Source: Alisma plantago-aquatica
Lineage: Eukaryota; Streptophyta; Magnoliopsida; Alismatales; Alismataceae
Reading direction: 5' to 3'
Length of the DNA stretch: 64,000 bases
Assembly (NCBI GenBank): GCA_963693085.1
Contig: OY856413.1
Coordinates: 468,394,379 to 468,458,378, forward strand
The notes beneath the pieces are model-generated. The model searched no databases. It had not been told where the DNA came from and was given only the letters and a program-made list of their open reading frames with translations. Shown in pieces: positions 37,823 to 50,086 of this stretch. Every line of letters begins with the position of its first letter. The stretch's first letter is position 1. Position numbers and translations under genes: made by a program.

Positions 37823-38699
37823 TGTATTGAAGCTAAATGTTTGCTTTTTTAATATCAATATCATTTTCATATTTTATGTTTCATTATCTTCTAATTAATA
37901 CAAATGCTAAATGTTTGCCTTTTTAATGACATTTTCAGACGGCTGACCATGATGAGCATGATGTCAATGATGAGCATGAAGTCCATGATGAGCATGATGT
38001 CCATGATGAGCATGGCGAGGATACCAATGTAAGTTCTAAAAACATATCTTGTATTTCTATAAAATTCATTATCTTCTAGTTATGTCATATATCCCATATT
38101 TCTATATTGGGCTAATTCGGTGTGTTTATTTTTGTCAAATTTTAGGTTGATGATGCACATGTACCCACTGAAGCACTGGAGGAACTTGATGCGCATCACC
38201 AAACACTTAACAAGAAAATGGGCATCACTCTGTTGAAGAAGTTAATAGCGCTAAGTGGCAGTGGATCCTGATTGGTTGTGGAGTTTGATAATGGAGGAAA
38301 TGCAATTGGAGTGAACCACAATACTTTTGTAAACTATCTTGGGGTTGTCACTCGAAGCCATTGTGGTGTTAAGTATGATAATTGGCATAAAGTTCCTCAG
38401 GCGAAGAAAGACTTGATATGGAAGGATTTATGTGTGAGTTATTATTATTTGCAATTCTATTTTGTAAATTAAAAATTCTATTATTTGCAATTCTATTTTT
38501 GGATACTAGTTAATAACAATTCTATTTTATAGAATATGTTTGCATTGGATGAGAAGTTGCATCGTAAAAGCGTGATGCAACGCGCTGGAAAGATTCTAAG
38601 GAACTATAGGACAAATCTCAACAGAGAATACATAAAAGATGGTGATAAGAAGAAGAAGTCATCCCTTGAACACACTACAAAAAACTGGGCCATTATTCA

Positions 38700-39020
38700 C
38701 GGGAGAGTCCTGTCACAAACCCCTCTCTACAGGCCCTCAGAAATAGGGACGGTTGAGGGTCTGGCCCTCACAAATGGTCCGTGAAGAGAACTCGCGTGAC
38801 AAATACCAGTGGCCCTCACGAATACCCTCACGAATACAATTGTGAGGGACTATTTAGCCTTCATAAATACATTTTTGAGGGACAATTTAGCCTTCATAAA
38901 TACATTTTTGAGGGACTATTTAGCCTTCATAAATACATTTTTGAGGGACTATTTAGCCTTCATAAATACATTTTTGAGGGACTATTTAGCCTTCATGAAA
39001 CATTTTTGAGGGACTTGATG
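38700..39020 (+). repeat. Subterminal repeats of CACTA II with a 33-bp tandem array
   Basis: Four near-identical 33-bp units (38860-38991, TTCATAAATACATTTTTGAG then GGACTATTTAGCC) are followed by decaying copies. Because 33 is divisible by three, the array yields a long but spurious repetitive reading frame. Related GTGAGGG words occur near the opposite end (52360-52500). Confidence 0.85.
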
Positions 39021-39442
39021 GTCCTAGAGAATATATTTTTGAGGGGCTATGTGGTAGCCATGAATGCAATTTTGATGGTCAATCTGGACCTTCATCAATA
39101 TATTTATGATTTGGTTATTGATTATTGAATGATTTATTAAATGTTAATTAATTATTACTATAGTGAATATTAAATTTTAAATGAAAACTTTGTATACATA
39201 ACCTCAAGCAATATTTTTATACTAATTCACATGACATCATAAGAAGATTCAACACCAAAATGACACATAAAAATGTTAAATCACCTCAACCAATTTTTGA
39301 TATTGAAACAAAGTATTATCCATACATTGTGTGCTCAACGTTGATATAAATAAAGAGTACATATGGTTTTAAAATTTGAGATTGATGACAATCAACATAT
39401 CATGCTAGAAACTCCTAAGATCTATAATGTCTTCATATTCCT

Positions 39443-42400
39443 TCAAATGGTGTTGTGTTCTTCATCAATGCCACGCCTCATACGGTTAGGTACTTGAACA
39501 TTCTTCTCCTAAAAATGACAAATCATTATATTAATAGAATTTAAAGTTAATACATAAATCATAGTACAACAAACAACTTACCCTTATATTTCGGTTTTGG
39601 TCTACTCCAAGGTGAATTGTCCGTTGAAATCCATCATTAAAAGTAATTCTACCCTATCAATATAAATACAAAAAGGAATCATAAGAAACATATAATTAGA
39701 AAAAGTAGATAGGTATACATGCAAGTTATATGAAACCATCCTCAATATAAGCAAGCCAATAGTTGGATATGGAAGAACATCCTCAATATAAGAGATAGAT
39801 ATCTCTATAATGTCCAATTCCACATTGGAAAGGGGACTGATGTGAAGTGTGGAGTGTGGAAGCTCCCTGAGATCAGAGGAATTGAGCAGATTCAAAAAAT
39901 CTGCAGCTGCATGCTCGGGAAACTAAAAACTATCTCTCTAAAAGACGCTTGGGAGGTATGCAGTTCTAAACATGAGGTCTTGCCTTGGACCAAGTGGCTG
40001 TGAAAGAGTCGAGCACCTAAAAGAGCAACACTTTGCTGCTGGAACAGAAATGAAGTACACCTGCTAAAGAACAGAAATGAAGCTCTTCTTGCTACTCTTG
40101 GAGCAGCTTGGACAGCCAAAAATTTGGAGCAGCTTGGACAGCCAAAAATTAAAAACAAAGTAGATAGAGTTAGCCCATACAGAGAGTGGCCATTCCCAAG
40201 GTTATTAATATCAACAGCCCCTTAAGAAAATGACTCAAAAGAAGGGGACAAGCAGGGGACAAGGGCATCTGGAGCAGAAATAGTAGGCAATAACAATATT
40301 CATCATCACAATTACTGCCATCTTTAAAGTTCGTGGAGTGTTGGTGCACAAGCAAAAGATTCACTCTGTTCCTAAGCAAAATCTGGAATGACCACTCTAT
40401 ATTAATTACTCAACTATTAGTTATTTAGATAGTCTAGAAAACATATGTTTGATTCAAAGTCCCAGTTCACAGGTGAAGGAGAGAATTGTTTTGGGCCATT
40501 GAGTAAGTAACAAGGGATAGAGGAAAACAAGGCAAAGATCAAATTCAATCTTGCACCACCATTTGTAATGAAATAAGTTAGAGACTTCTTTAGACAAGAA
40601 GATTTTCACAAAGGATATATCAAGGATTTCTCAAGGACTACAAAGCCCCTCACCAATCCTCTTCTTAAAGATATGATTTTCTCTTTTGATTCTACTTGTG
40701 TGGATATATGAATGATTTGAAAGCTACTTTTGTAACCACACCTATTATCCTTCTACCTGATTAATCTCTACCCTTAGAGATGATGTACAACACTAGTGAT
40801 TATACAATGAAGGAAGTTATGAGACAGTGGATTGATAAGAGGTACCTCATGGTATATAACATCTAAAATACATTGGTTGTAGCACAAAGGAATTATGCCA
40901 CAACTAAGAAAGAGTTGATGTGTATTGTGTATGCCTTTGACAAGTCCAAGTAGTACCTAGTGGTTCAAGGGTGATAGTCTACACCAACCATGCAGCCATA
41001 CACTACTCCATGATGAAGAAAGAAGCCAAGCTCGGGTTGACATGTTGGATCTTATTGTTGCAGGATTTTGATATGGAGATATGTGAAAAGAAGAGGAGAG
41101 AGAACATGGTAGCTAACCATCTCAGTTGCATTCACCTCTCTAAAAATGACAGCAGACCGATTGATGGCTCTCTCCTCGATGGCTAGCTGATGAAAGTTTC
41201 TTTTGACACTCCATGGTATATATTTCATGAACTATCTTGCTGCTAAAGTCTTATACTCAGAGTACATTGGTGATTCAAATAAAAACTTCATGTACGACAT
41301 TAAGAATTACTATTGGGATGAGCAATACATTTACTGATGGTTTATATCAAATATGTGTCACAAATGAGGAAGGCCATTTAATTCTTGAGCAATGCTACTT
41401 GGGCCCAACGGTGGGCACATGAGTGCAAAGAAGACCACATAAAAAGTCCTCCAATGTGGATTGTAGAGGCCTATAATATTCAAAGATGGGTATGAATTCA
41501 TCTTATGTTATGAACAATGTAAGAGGACACGAAACATATGAAGGAGGGATGAAATGCCTTTGACAACTTGGCAAGAAGTTGAGTTTTATGACAACTTGAA
41601 TCAAGTTTTAGATAAGCTGAAATGAATTACTTACAGAATTTAAACGCTGATTTCTTGGTGTGAAAGACACCGATGAAGATGTGGTTGGTGTGTTCTGCAT
41701 TTGAGGATAACTTTGTCGATTATTACCAGAGGAAGGGGACCAACTTTCAACTGCAGCCTTTAATAAAGTGTACATGTTAATATTCTGATGTGTATGAATA
41801 TTGAAAATAATCTATAGCTGTAATGAGTTACCTGTGGCGCAAAGATCCGTTGATGTCCATTTCCTTGTATGGAAAGCCTGCCTACTCCATTCTCCCTTGA
41901 ATTGCCTTGTATGGAAAGTCTGCCTACTCCAGTCTCCCTTGAATTGCTTGGTCTAGAAAGTCTTCCTAAGACATCCCCGCTTGAATTATTTTGGTTGGGA
42001 AACATGCCTACATCTGCACCATTTCTTGTATTGTCTTGTATGTGAAAAGAACCCACATCCGACCTATTTGTGCCACTTTGCATGTGTAAGACACCTGTAG
42101 TATTCTGATTGGGGTATTCAACTGCACAATCAACATTAATACTGCCATCCTATAACAAATACATCAACAATGTCAAAAAACAATTATATATTACATTGAC
42201 ATAGACAACTGAATCTGAGTTACCTGTGATTGATTATACCAAGTCATTAATTGGGAGACGGAGTTCTTCAATCCATTTACTGTTTCTTCAAGTTCCTTAA
42301 GTTTATCCTGAAATAGAAAACAAAGTACAAACATCAATCTAATAGACTAGTTGTAACTAATAGTTCAAGTTTAGATTTTCTCCAACATACATCCTTTGCA

Positions 42401-44333
42401 TTGCTTTCCTCAAGAAGCATTTCATATCTTATACGGGCAGCTTTTCCCCTATGTCCTATCTCTTTGTGCCCAATTCCAACACCTCGGATCCTAGCCTTTT
42501 TTGAAGGATTTAAAACTTGCAAATAAGCAGCACGTGTTAGATTATCAACACTTCTAGGATCTATTTCTTCTTGGTTTGCTACTTGGTTTTCCACGATATC
42601 AGAGATTTCAAGCTGTAATTAGAAAGCATCATAAAAGGAAAGCATAAATTCAGATATTTAAGCATATTAAGCTTTGTAGACATCATAGGAAAGCAAATAT
42701 CCATTTTCTAACCACTTGTGGGCTTTTGTCGTAAACTTTTTCCAAAAATTTGTTAAGAGGCACAACGGGTTGATCTTCACTGACCTACACATGATAGATA
42801 ACATAATAATTGTCCATGTTATATGTTCAACTCCTACTAAGAAAGGCAAGTGTCCATTATTAATACCATTTCTGCCCGATAACAACTCCATGGCTTTGAT
42901 CCTGTGGTATGATCCATCACTTTTTTTGCTCTGTTTGCCTTGTTGATCTCGGAAATTTTCTAAACCATAAGAAACATATAATTAGAAAAAGTAGATAGGT
43001 ATACATGCAAGTTATATGAAACCATCCTCAATATAAGCAAGCCAACAACTGGATGTGGAAGAACATCCTCAATATAAGAGATAGATATCTCTATAATGTC
43101 CAATTCCACATTGGAAAGGGGACTGATGTGAAGTGTGGAAGCTCCCTGAGATCAGAGGAATTGAGCAGATTCAAAAAATCTGTAACAACGTTGAGCTGGG
43201 AAGTGGAGATGATATCTGCATGCTCAGGAATTGAGCAATACTTTGCTGCTGGAACAGAAACGAAGTACAACTGCTAAAGAACATAAATGAACAGCAATAC
43301 TTTTCTACTCTTATCATTTATCACATATGGATACATAGAAACAAATGTGTTTTTGAAGACAGTAGGAGCAAACTAAACAGTGTGTGGCATTGCAGGAATA
43401 CTGATTATAGAAGTTTGCATAGATAAATTGCATCCTTCTTTTTGACTTTTGATATCTATCTTTATAGATGTATTGAGCTTTGCTCCCCTTTGTAAATTTT
43501 GTGAGTAATGAAAGAGAAACACACTTATTGATCAAAAAAAAAGTTATATGAAACCATTGTACCTTAGACTTCTCGGTTCCCCATTCTTTAACAAGATTTT
43601 TAAACTGTTCCATATCTATGGAAGCATTTTTCTCAACTTTCTTCATCATCAATTGTGGTTCAATCTTGTACTTTTCATAGTAATCTTTCTTTACACGGGC
43701 CCTCCACACTGATATCCCTTTGCTAATGTGTTCATCAATGTGATTCCATGCATTAGGGTGACTGCCTAAATCAAAGTACGTCTACAAAAACATAGAAAAT
43801 ATTACTTTAGAAATCACAATCATACAATTTGTTGGTCTTTTTATGAAAATGATTACCTCAATAAATGATTTTCTATCTGCAAAAGCTTGTTCTGGTTGTT
43901 CGTTCCACTTCAAGTCTAGATGCCATATGTGTGGTTTCCTTGCTAGCATATGACAATAACGATTCAATTTGACACCATTCTCCCCAATAGCATTTCCTTC
44001 ATCATCCCATTGGACCTTGTGACGTGGTTGCCCTTGCTTAGGAAGTAGGCTTTGCTCACTTGCAGGCCCACGTCCATACTTCCTATTCTCCTATTCATCC
44101 TCAACATTTTCTTCAACTATTACATCATTTTCAATAGGTTGATCCTCACAATTTTCTTCAATTGTGGATGGAGGGACAGCAATAGGTTGATCCTCACAAT
44201 TTTCTTCAATTGTGGATGGAGGGACAGCAATAGGTTGATCCTCACAATTTTCTTCAATTGTGGATGGAGGGACAGCAATAGGTTGACTGGGTGTGTTGTT
44301 ACAACTAGATCTAGTGAATCTTCTTCCTGCCAT
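39443..44333 (-). CDS. TNPA-like (Transposase_24 family) protein gene of CACTA II, one in-frame stop
   Basis: Exons that I can place: 44333-43857, 43781-43563, 42959-42867, a short one near 42774-42690 (borders uncertain), 42612-42391, 42307-42224, 42149-41832, 41757-41635, 39653-39582 and 39508-39443. Each fully bounded exon is a multiple of three and starts in phase 0, which is strong evidence for the model. Total is about 590 codons. The N-part has a threefold 16-residue acidic repeat. The middle has the N-K-A-N-R-A-K and H-T-T-G-S-K motifs of plant Transposase_24 proteins. A short heptad-like segment lies in 42307-42224 and Gly/Asn/Ser-rich repeats in 42149-41832. In En/Spm the equivalent protein binds subterminal repeats. 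A TAG at 44091-44093 interrupts exon 1 (a CAG-to-TAG change would explain it). LINE and Athila-like insertions lie only in introns. Confidence 0.75.
39691..40180 (+). repeat. Rearranged partial copy of the LINE insertion and its flank
   Basis: From 39691 the sequence matches 42966 onward, including about 58 bp of intron flank before the LINE start, then the LINE to about 39900. After that only scattered blocks match. A 26-bp direct repeat (TTGGAGCAGCTTGGACAGCC then AAAAAT) sits at about 40112-40164. Since intron flank is included, it arose by DNA duplication and not by a second LINE insertion. Confidence 0.75.
40560..41600 (+). mobile_element. Athila-like Ty3/gypsy pol fragment
   Basis: Decayed plus-strand translation gives an RT end (Y-I-K-D-F-S near 40620), RNase H with Y-T-N-H-A-A near 40980 and A-N-H-L-S near 41110, a Y-Y-W-D-E segment near 41310 and an integrase zinc-finger-like piece to about 41560. 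The words match the Athila clade better than Tekay. No LTRs or target duplication were found. It lies within the long intron 41634-39654 of the TNPA-like gene, antisense to it. Confidence 0.75.
43025..43541 (+). mobile_element. 5'-truncated LINE insertion with A-tail and 15-bp target duplication
   Basis: GTTATATGAAACCAT occurs at 43010-43024 and 43542-43556, flanking a 517-bp insert that ends in an A-run. The start of the insert translates to a zf-RVT-upstream LINE segment (F-H-I-G-K-G near 43110), and W/H-R-N-K-type words follow near 43330. It sits in the intron between the exons 43781-43563 and 42959-42867 of the TNPA-like gene, in antisense orientation. Confidence 0.88.
44132..44275 (-). 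repeat. Three 48-bp coding repeats in exon 1 of the TNPA-like gene
   Basis: Units start at 44132, 44180 and 44228 and a partial fourth follows. They are essentially identical and keep the frame, encoding a 16-residue acidic and Pro-containing unit (E-E-N-C-E-D-Q-P). Confidence 0.92.
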
Positions 44334-44663
44334 CCTTCAATTGACAAGGAAAAAAATTAGATTATTAGTGCAGAAATGTCAGTAACAAAAGTAGTAGGTA
44401 CATTTGAAAAACAAATAAATTGCAGAGAATATGAGACACCAACATATGAATATTCAGCATTTGAAAAACATATAACTTGTAGAGTACCTTGGTTTCATAT
44501 CCCAAAAAAGAATAATGATGTCCTACTTGCCGATATATGAAACAAGACTAAATAAATTGCAAAGAATATGCCATATAGTAACAGTTTGCCAAAAAAATGC
44601 AATACAACATATTCCCCAAGTAAAGTATTCTAGACTTGCAAACAAAACAGACTGATTAATGAA

Positions 44664-47600
44664 CTAAACATTAGCCCCATCATTCTTTTTCTTAGTTCTA
44701 TCAACAAAAGATCCCCCGGTGTCACTCCTCGTCCAAGACACATCACTAGTTACACCACCATCAGATTGTAAACCAGTCAAACAATTCTCAATAAGAGGTA
44801 CTTCAGAATAATCTTTAGGAGGATGCTTTAGCACTGTGCACCAATCATCATCATTAGGATCCTTCACATAAAAGCATTGCAATGCTTGAGAAGCCAGGAT
44901 AAACGGGTCCTCCTTTTTTTTTATCCTTGAAGTGTTGATTTGTGTGAACCCATACTCATCAATTTGCAACCCGTTAGAAGTGCTTTCATCATACCAAGAA
45001 CATCTGAATAATGGAACTTTGATTCCTGGACCATAAGTTAGCTCAATAACCTCCTCTAAGTAGCCATAGTACGTGACTTCAGCATTTATAGGATTTCGAT
45101 CTCTACCACTTGAATAACTTGAAGTGTCAGCACACAAATACACTCCACTATTTTGTGTAGTACATGTACTTTCAATGTGCTTTGAACGGAAACGATATCC
45201 ATTGACTGAAAATCCTTCATAAGACATTCCCTCAGCACAAGGGCCTTGGGATAACCATCTCAAATCATCACTAATACTGTTCGGCCTAATCTCTCGCATT
45301 TGCATTACCTTCATAAAAAAGTAAAACATTAATGTAATCTACACTAACTTGAACATTAAGAGTGACAACAATATTTATGTTTGAGACTTACATGCGCTTT
45401 CAACCACTTAGAGAACTCCTTTGCATGTTTTGTTTCTAGGGTCCGTGGGGCAATGTTGGGTTCCATATCTTGAAGAATACACATGTGTTCACTGCTTTAT
45501 AAGAAGTGTCTAAATTAATGTACAACATATATACAAATATCAGCAAGAATTTTAGGACCTAATTAAATCTTACCTTCTGTAAACATCCAATTCCTCTTTA
45601 TTGAAAAGGACATAATGATGGGCTTGTTCCAAAGTGTGGATGTCGAAATTTCTTGACACTCCAACTCTAATTGGAGATCCATCAACATTATGAGCATTGC
45701 GGATCAGTTTTGTCTCAAAATTATGCAAGTACCTACCACAAAATGTCAAACTTTCTTCAGCTAAATAGCAACTAGCAATACAACCAGCCGGTTTAGCTTT
45801 GTTTCTTACATACTTCTTCAATTTCTTCAAGTATCTCTCTATTGGGTACATCCACCTAGTTCGGACAGATCCGGCTTGCCTGGCTTCATAAGCTAAATGA
45901 ATGGGCAAATGCATCATGATGGTGAAGAAAGAAGGAGGGAAGATTCTCTCCAACTGGCAAAGAGTGACAGCAATTTCTTGTTCCAATTCTTTGAATTCTT
46001 CCACATCAATAATGTTAGAGCAAAGCTTGTTGAAAAATGAGCACAAATTAACAATAGGCTTGTACACATCTAAGCTTATGCAATGTCTCAAGGCAACAGG
46101 TAGAAGTTGATGCATAAGAATATGACAATCATGACTTTTCAGCCCAACAAGTTTTCTATCAGATTTGCTAACACACCTAGATATGTTAGAAGAATAGCCA
46201 TCAGGAACTTTCAACTTTTCTAACACGGATAGGAACTTATCTTTCTGCGCATTAGTCATGGTGTAAGATGCTGGAGGCAAGTAATAGCGGTCACCTGCAT
46301 CTACTGGCCATAAATCTCTTCGAATGCGCATTTTCTTCAAATCTTGACGAGCTTGTAAGTTGTCTTTACTTTTCTTAGAATCACCCAATAATGTGTTTAA
46401 AATATTCTCGCACACATTCTTTTCTATGTGCATCACATCCAGATTGTGTCTAACAGATAAATACTTCCAATAAGGTAGCTGAAAAAAGATGCTTATCTTA
46501 TTCCAACCAGGAGGTAATGGTTGAATTTGATCTCCAAGCCTCTTGCGCTTATTCATTTTTCCAAATGTGATATTTTCATACCCATCAAATTGCCTCAGTA
46601 TATCTTCTCCAGATAGTGGCTTAGGTGGAAGTCGAAAATCTTTTTCACCATCAAAATTTTTCCTATCACGTCTATACGGATGATTCATTGGAAGAAAACG
46701 TCGATGGAAACCATAGCATTGCTTTTTCCCATACTGTAACCATTTTGATACAGTCTCCACATTACAACAAGGACATCCCAAATATTTCTTACCTTTAGTG
46801 CTCCAACCAGATAAGTCACCATATGCTGGGAAATCGTTAATGGTCCATAAAATCATCGCCCGCATAGTGAAGTTCCTTTTTCTATATGCATCATAAACTT
46901 TGACTCCAAGCTCCCAAAGTAGTTGCAACTCCTCAATTAATGGCTCCAAGTATACATCAAGGTCATTGCCAACCATATGTGGACCTGGGATTAATAGGGA
47001 CATCATAATAAATTGTTCTTTCATAAGAAGCCAAGGCGGAAGATTGAGAGGTGTCACCAACACAGGCCAGATGCTATGTGATGCACTCATATTGCCAAAT
47101 GCATTAAATCCATCTGTTGCTAATGCCAATCTAACATTGCGTGGTTCAGCAGCAAAGTCTGGATACCTGGCATCAATAGACAACCATTCTGGTGTGTCTG
47201 AAGGATGATGAATACGACCATCCTTGCCTTTTACTTCTGATGGCCAAATCATGTCTTTAGCAATAGATGAAGACATATAGAGCCTCCCTAACCGAGGTAT
47301 CAAAGGGAAGTGATACATGAACTTAGCAGCTACCTTCTTTCCCTTTGTTTTGTATTGCTTTTCATTCCATCTTGAAGCACCACAAGTATCACAATTTTCT
47401 TTTGAAGCTGCATCTTTGTGAAAAAGCATGCAATTATTTGTACATACATCTATAGTAGAATGATCAAGTCGTAAATCCTTCACGATCGCATTTGCTTCAT
47501 AGTACGTCTCCGGGAATAGACAATTTTCTTCCGGAAATCCTGAAACAATCAACTGTAACAACTTTGTGAAAGAATCGTTAGACCATCCAGATTCCTCCTT

Positions 47601-48095
47601 CAGAAATAGCAAGGCAACCAAATACGATAGCTTAGAATGACTTGTGCAACCTCTATAGAGTGGTTGATCTGCCTCTTTTAGTAGCTTGTAAAATCTTTGT
47701 GCATCTACATTTGCAGGTTCCTCTGTAGCTTCAGTAGAGTGGTCATTTGTTGTGTCACCCATACCAAACAAATCCTCCAACATCTGATGCATATTGTCGG
47801 TGCTAGGCATGTTTGGTGCCACAACAGGATTGCTCCTACCAATCACCTCCCCATGAAACGTCCAAACATCATAGCTATGCACAAATCCTTTTAGTAATAC
47901 ATGTGAGAATACCTCCTCCTCTGTTTTAAGGTATCTGTTCAAACATACCTTGCAAGGACATATTAATTTCCCCTGTCTAGTTGGTCTCTGATGGATAAGA
48001 GCAAACTCAATGAACTTTCGTAACCCTGCCTTGAATACATCACTTTGCACTCTGTTCCCAATATACATCCAACTCCGATCTATTAGAAAATCCAT
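44664..48095 (-). CDS. TNPD/TNP2-type transposase of CACTA II, intact three-exon reading frame
   Basis: Exons: 48095-45574 (2522 nt), 45491-45392 (100 nt) and 45308-44664 (645 nt), with GTAAG donors and AG acceptors. They join to 3267 nt, that is 1088 codons plus stop, with no internal stop. ATG 48095 directly follows an AG acceptor and begins the transposase-associated domain (residues about 1-75, C-x-C-x2-C). The Transposase_21 core covers about 170-560, with T-D-G-F-N near 327, N-D-L-D-V-Y-L near 373, the N-D-F-P-A-Y-G-D box near 420 and C-P-C-C near 440. A DUF4218 segment lies near 735-800 and a DUF4216 segment near 945-1030. All four are the standard parts of plant CACTA transposases. 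The enzyme would cut and join CACTA ends in the nucleus. The core DDE assignment is from family knowledge, not proven here. Confidence 0.93.
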
Positions 48096-49340
48096 CTACA
48101 TGAAGGAAAATATATAATAAGTTAAGCACATCTGTTTGAGATGTTAGGAAACAGCTGTTAGGAAAATATAAGTAGAGATCAGGAAGCTTTAACAAATACA
48201 TGCAAACAGCAACAACTGTTTGAGATGTAGTCATGTAGGAGCAAGAATAAGTAAGAAAAAGTAGAAGAAAACTTGCAAATAGAAGTGGTACTAGTAGTCT
48301 AGGTTTGAGTAAGAATCTGAATTTCTGATATGAGTAACAAGGAAATAGCAATAAGAGGGGACAGGGAAGTAACAAAAATTTAGATGCAATAGAAGGAACA
48401 CGAAATGAAGGAGAAATTGCAAAAAAAGAAAAGAAAAGAAGCTAGAATAGGAGACACAAGAGGAAATAGAAAAAAAATCAAAGAAACAGTAGTATAAAAG
48501 GACTGATTTTTTTGCAACAATTGTAGCAAAAGGGGAGGGAAGGGAGAAGACATACAAGAAGTCTATCAATATACAAGAAGCCTTACCCCTATCATGAGTC
48601 CAATCTTCATGACAGGGGAATCCTATCAGTGAGTTTACACTCAACAGCCTTACCCCGATGAAATCAGCTACATGCCAATTAAAGAATAAATGAATGATAA
48701 ATTCATTAGAACTTCTACACAACAAACATATAGAAGTATAGAAAAACCCTCTTTTTTTAGGTTGTTCATCATTGAGATGTTGTTTCTAGCAATCTTTCAT
48801 AATAGGATTTTAAATTCAGATGTATGATCATCTGAATTAAATACCAAGAAAGTTGACCATAGATATCAATATTTTAGATAGAATCCTTAAGAAGGTATTT
48901 CTCATGGATCAATTTGATCCATAGACTACCTTTCTTTGAAGCTACTATCCAGATATTTAATATCATAGCAACCTTACAAACGTCTTTGACTTTTTTTATA
49001 GACATACCACCTTCATCCTTTACCTTGGTTACATCATCCCACTTAATAAGATGGATATCATTTTTGCCTTCACACTATCCCCACAAGAAATTTATAATAG
49101 TTATTTCCAGAAATTTTGATTGGCGGACATAGTATAATTACAAAGTTCTAGTCTCCAATGGAAACTGAAATGATATGTAAATAAGTTTGGTATCTTTAAA
49201 AATCAAATGATGGGCATAGAAGCACTAAAGCATGGGTAGAAATAATGATGGTAACTTCTGGTTCACTTGTATGATATGTATCATTATAAGTTAGTAGCAT
49301 ACCGTCATTATAGTAACTTCTGGTTCACTTGTATATTTGT
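48096..49340 (-). other. Probable 5' intron/leader of the transposase gene
   Basis: The ATG at 48095 sits just after an acceptor-like AG, so an upstream leader exon is likely. At about 48640-48660 the minus strand reads CATCGGGGTAAGGCTGTTGA, the same as at about 52020-52040 in the GC-rich leader. No coding similarity is seen. Confidence 0.45.
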
Positions 49341-50086
49341 CTTAGTAATGTGGGTTCCTCCTTGTTCCCTTTATTGTTAAAACAACATTTATATATTGTC
49401 TTTTTTCCTTTACCCCCTCCATCTAAAATAATACCCTTTCTGTAACATGTGGTTGTGATGCATGCCCTAAAAGCCAATAACTATAGTAATGATCCGAACT
49501 CTGTACTTGGAGATTAATTAAAGGCTGACTGCCCAGGGCTCCAATGAGATACATCCATCCCTGATATAATAGTTGGCACTTTGGAGATCTTTGGCATGGA
49601 TGGAGGATGCTCAGCTGTGGTGAACTTCTATGTAGGCTTATTTAGGATCTCATTCGCTGTGGAAACATTAAGTGCGTTGTCAGTAAAATCTTTTTATGTA
49701 TTTCGTTTAACTAATTTAAACAAAATACATTAAAAGATTTTACTTACAATGCCCTTCATGTTTCCACAGCGAATGAGATCCTAAATAAGCCTACATAGAA
49801 GTTCACCACAGCTGAGCATCCTCCATCCATGCCAAAGATCTCCAAAGTGCCAACTATTATATCAGGGATGGATGTATCTCATCGGAGCCCTGGGCAGTCA
49901 GCCTTTAATTAATCTCCAAGTAAAGAGTTCGGATCATTACTATAGTTATTAGCTTTTAGGGCATGCATCACAACCACATGTTACAGAAAGTGTATTATTT
50001 TAGATGGAGGGGGTAAAGGAAAAAAGACATATATACAAATGTCGTTTTAACAATTAAGGGAACAAGGAGGAACCCACATTACTAAG
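49341..50086. repeat. 746-bp near-perfect palindrome
   Basis: Arms of about 373 bp meet at 49713 (GTTTAACTAATTTAAAC). By eye about 15-20 differences separate the arms, roughly 95% identity. Inside each arm lies a Stowaway-like terminus (TACCCCCTCCATCTAAAATA). The inverted repeat extends about 70 bp outside this word on both sides, so it is more than a simple MITE. A transcript across it would form a long double-stranded stem. It lies in the probable leader intron of the CACTA II transposase gene. Confidence 0.93.

Noticed and set aside
38781..39128. 115-codon repetitive open frame near the left end of CACTA II
   Set aside because: It is translated from the 33-bp subterminal tandem repeat and stays open in more than one frame only because the period is divisible by three.
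44091..44093. The TAG in the TNPA-like exon 1 as a true gene end
   Set aside because: Coding similarity, frame and splice phase continue directly beyond it through nine more exons, so a point mutation is the better reading.
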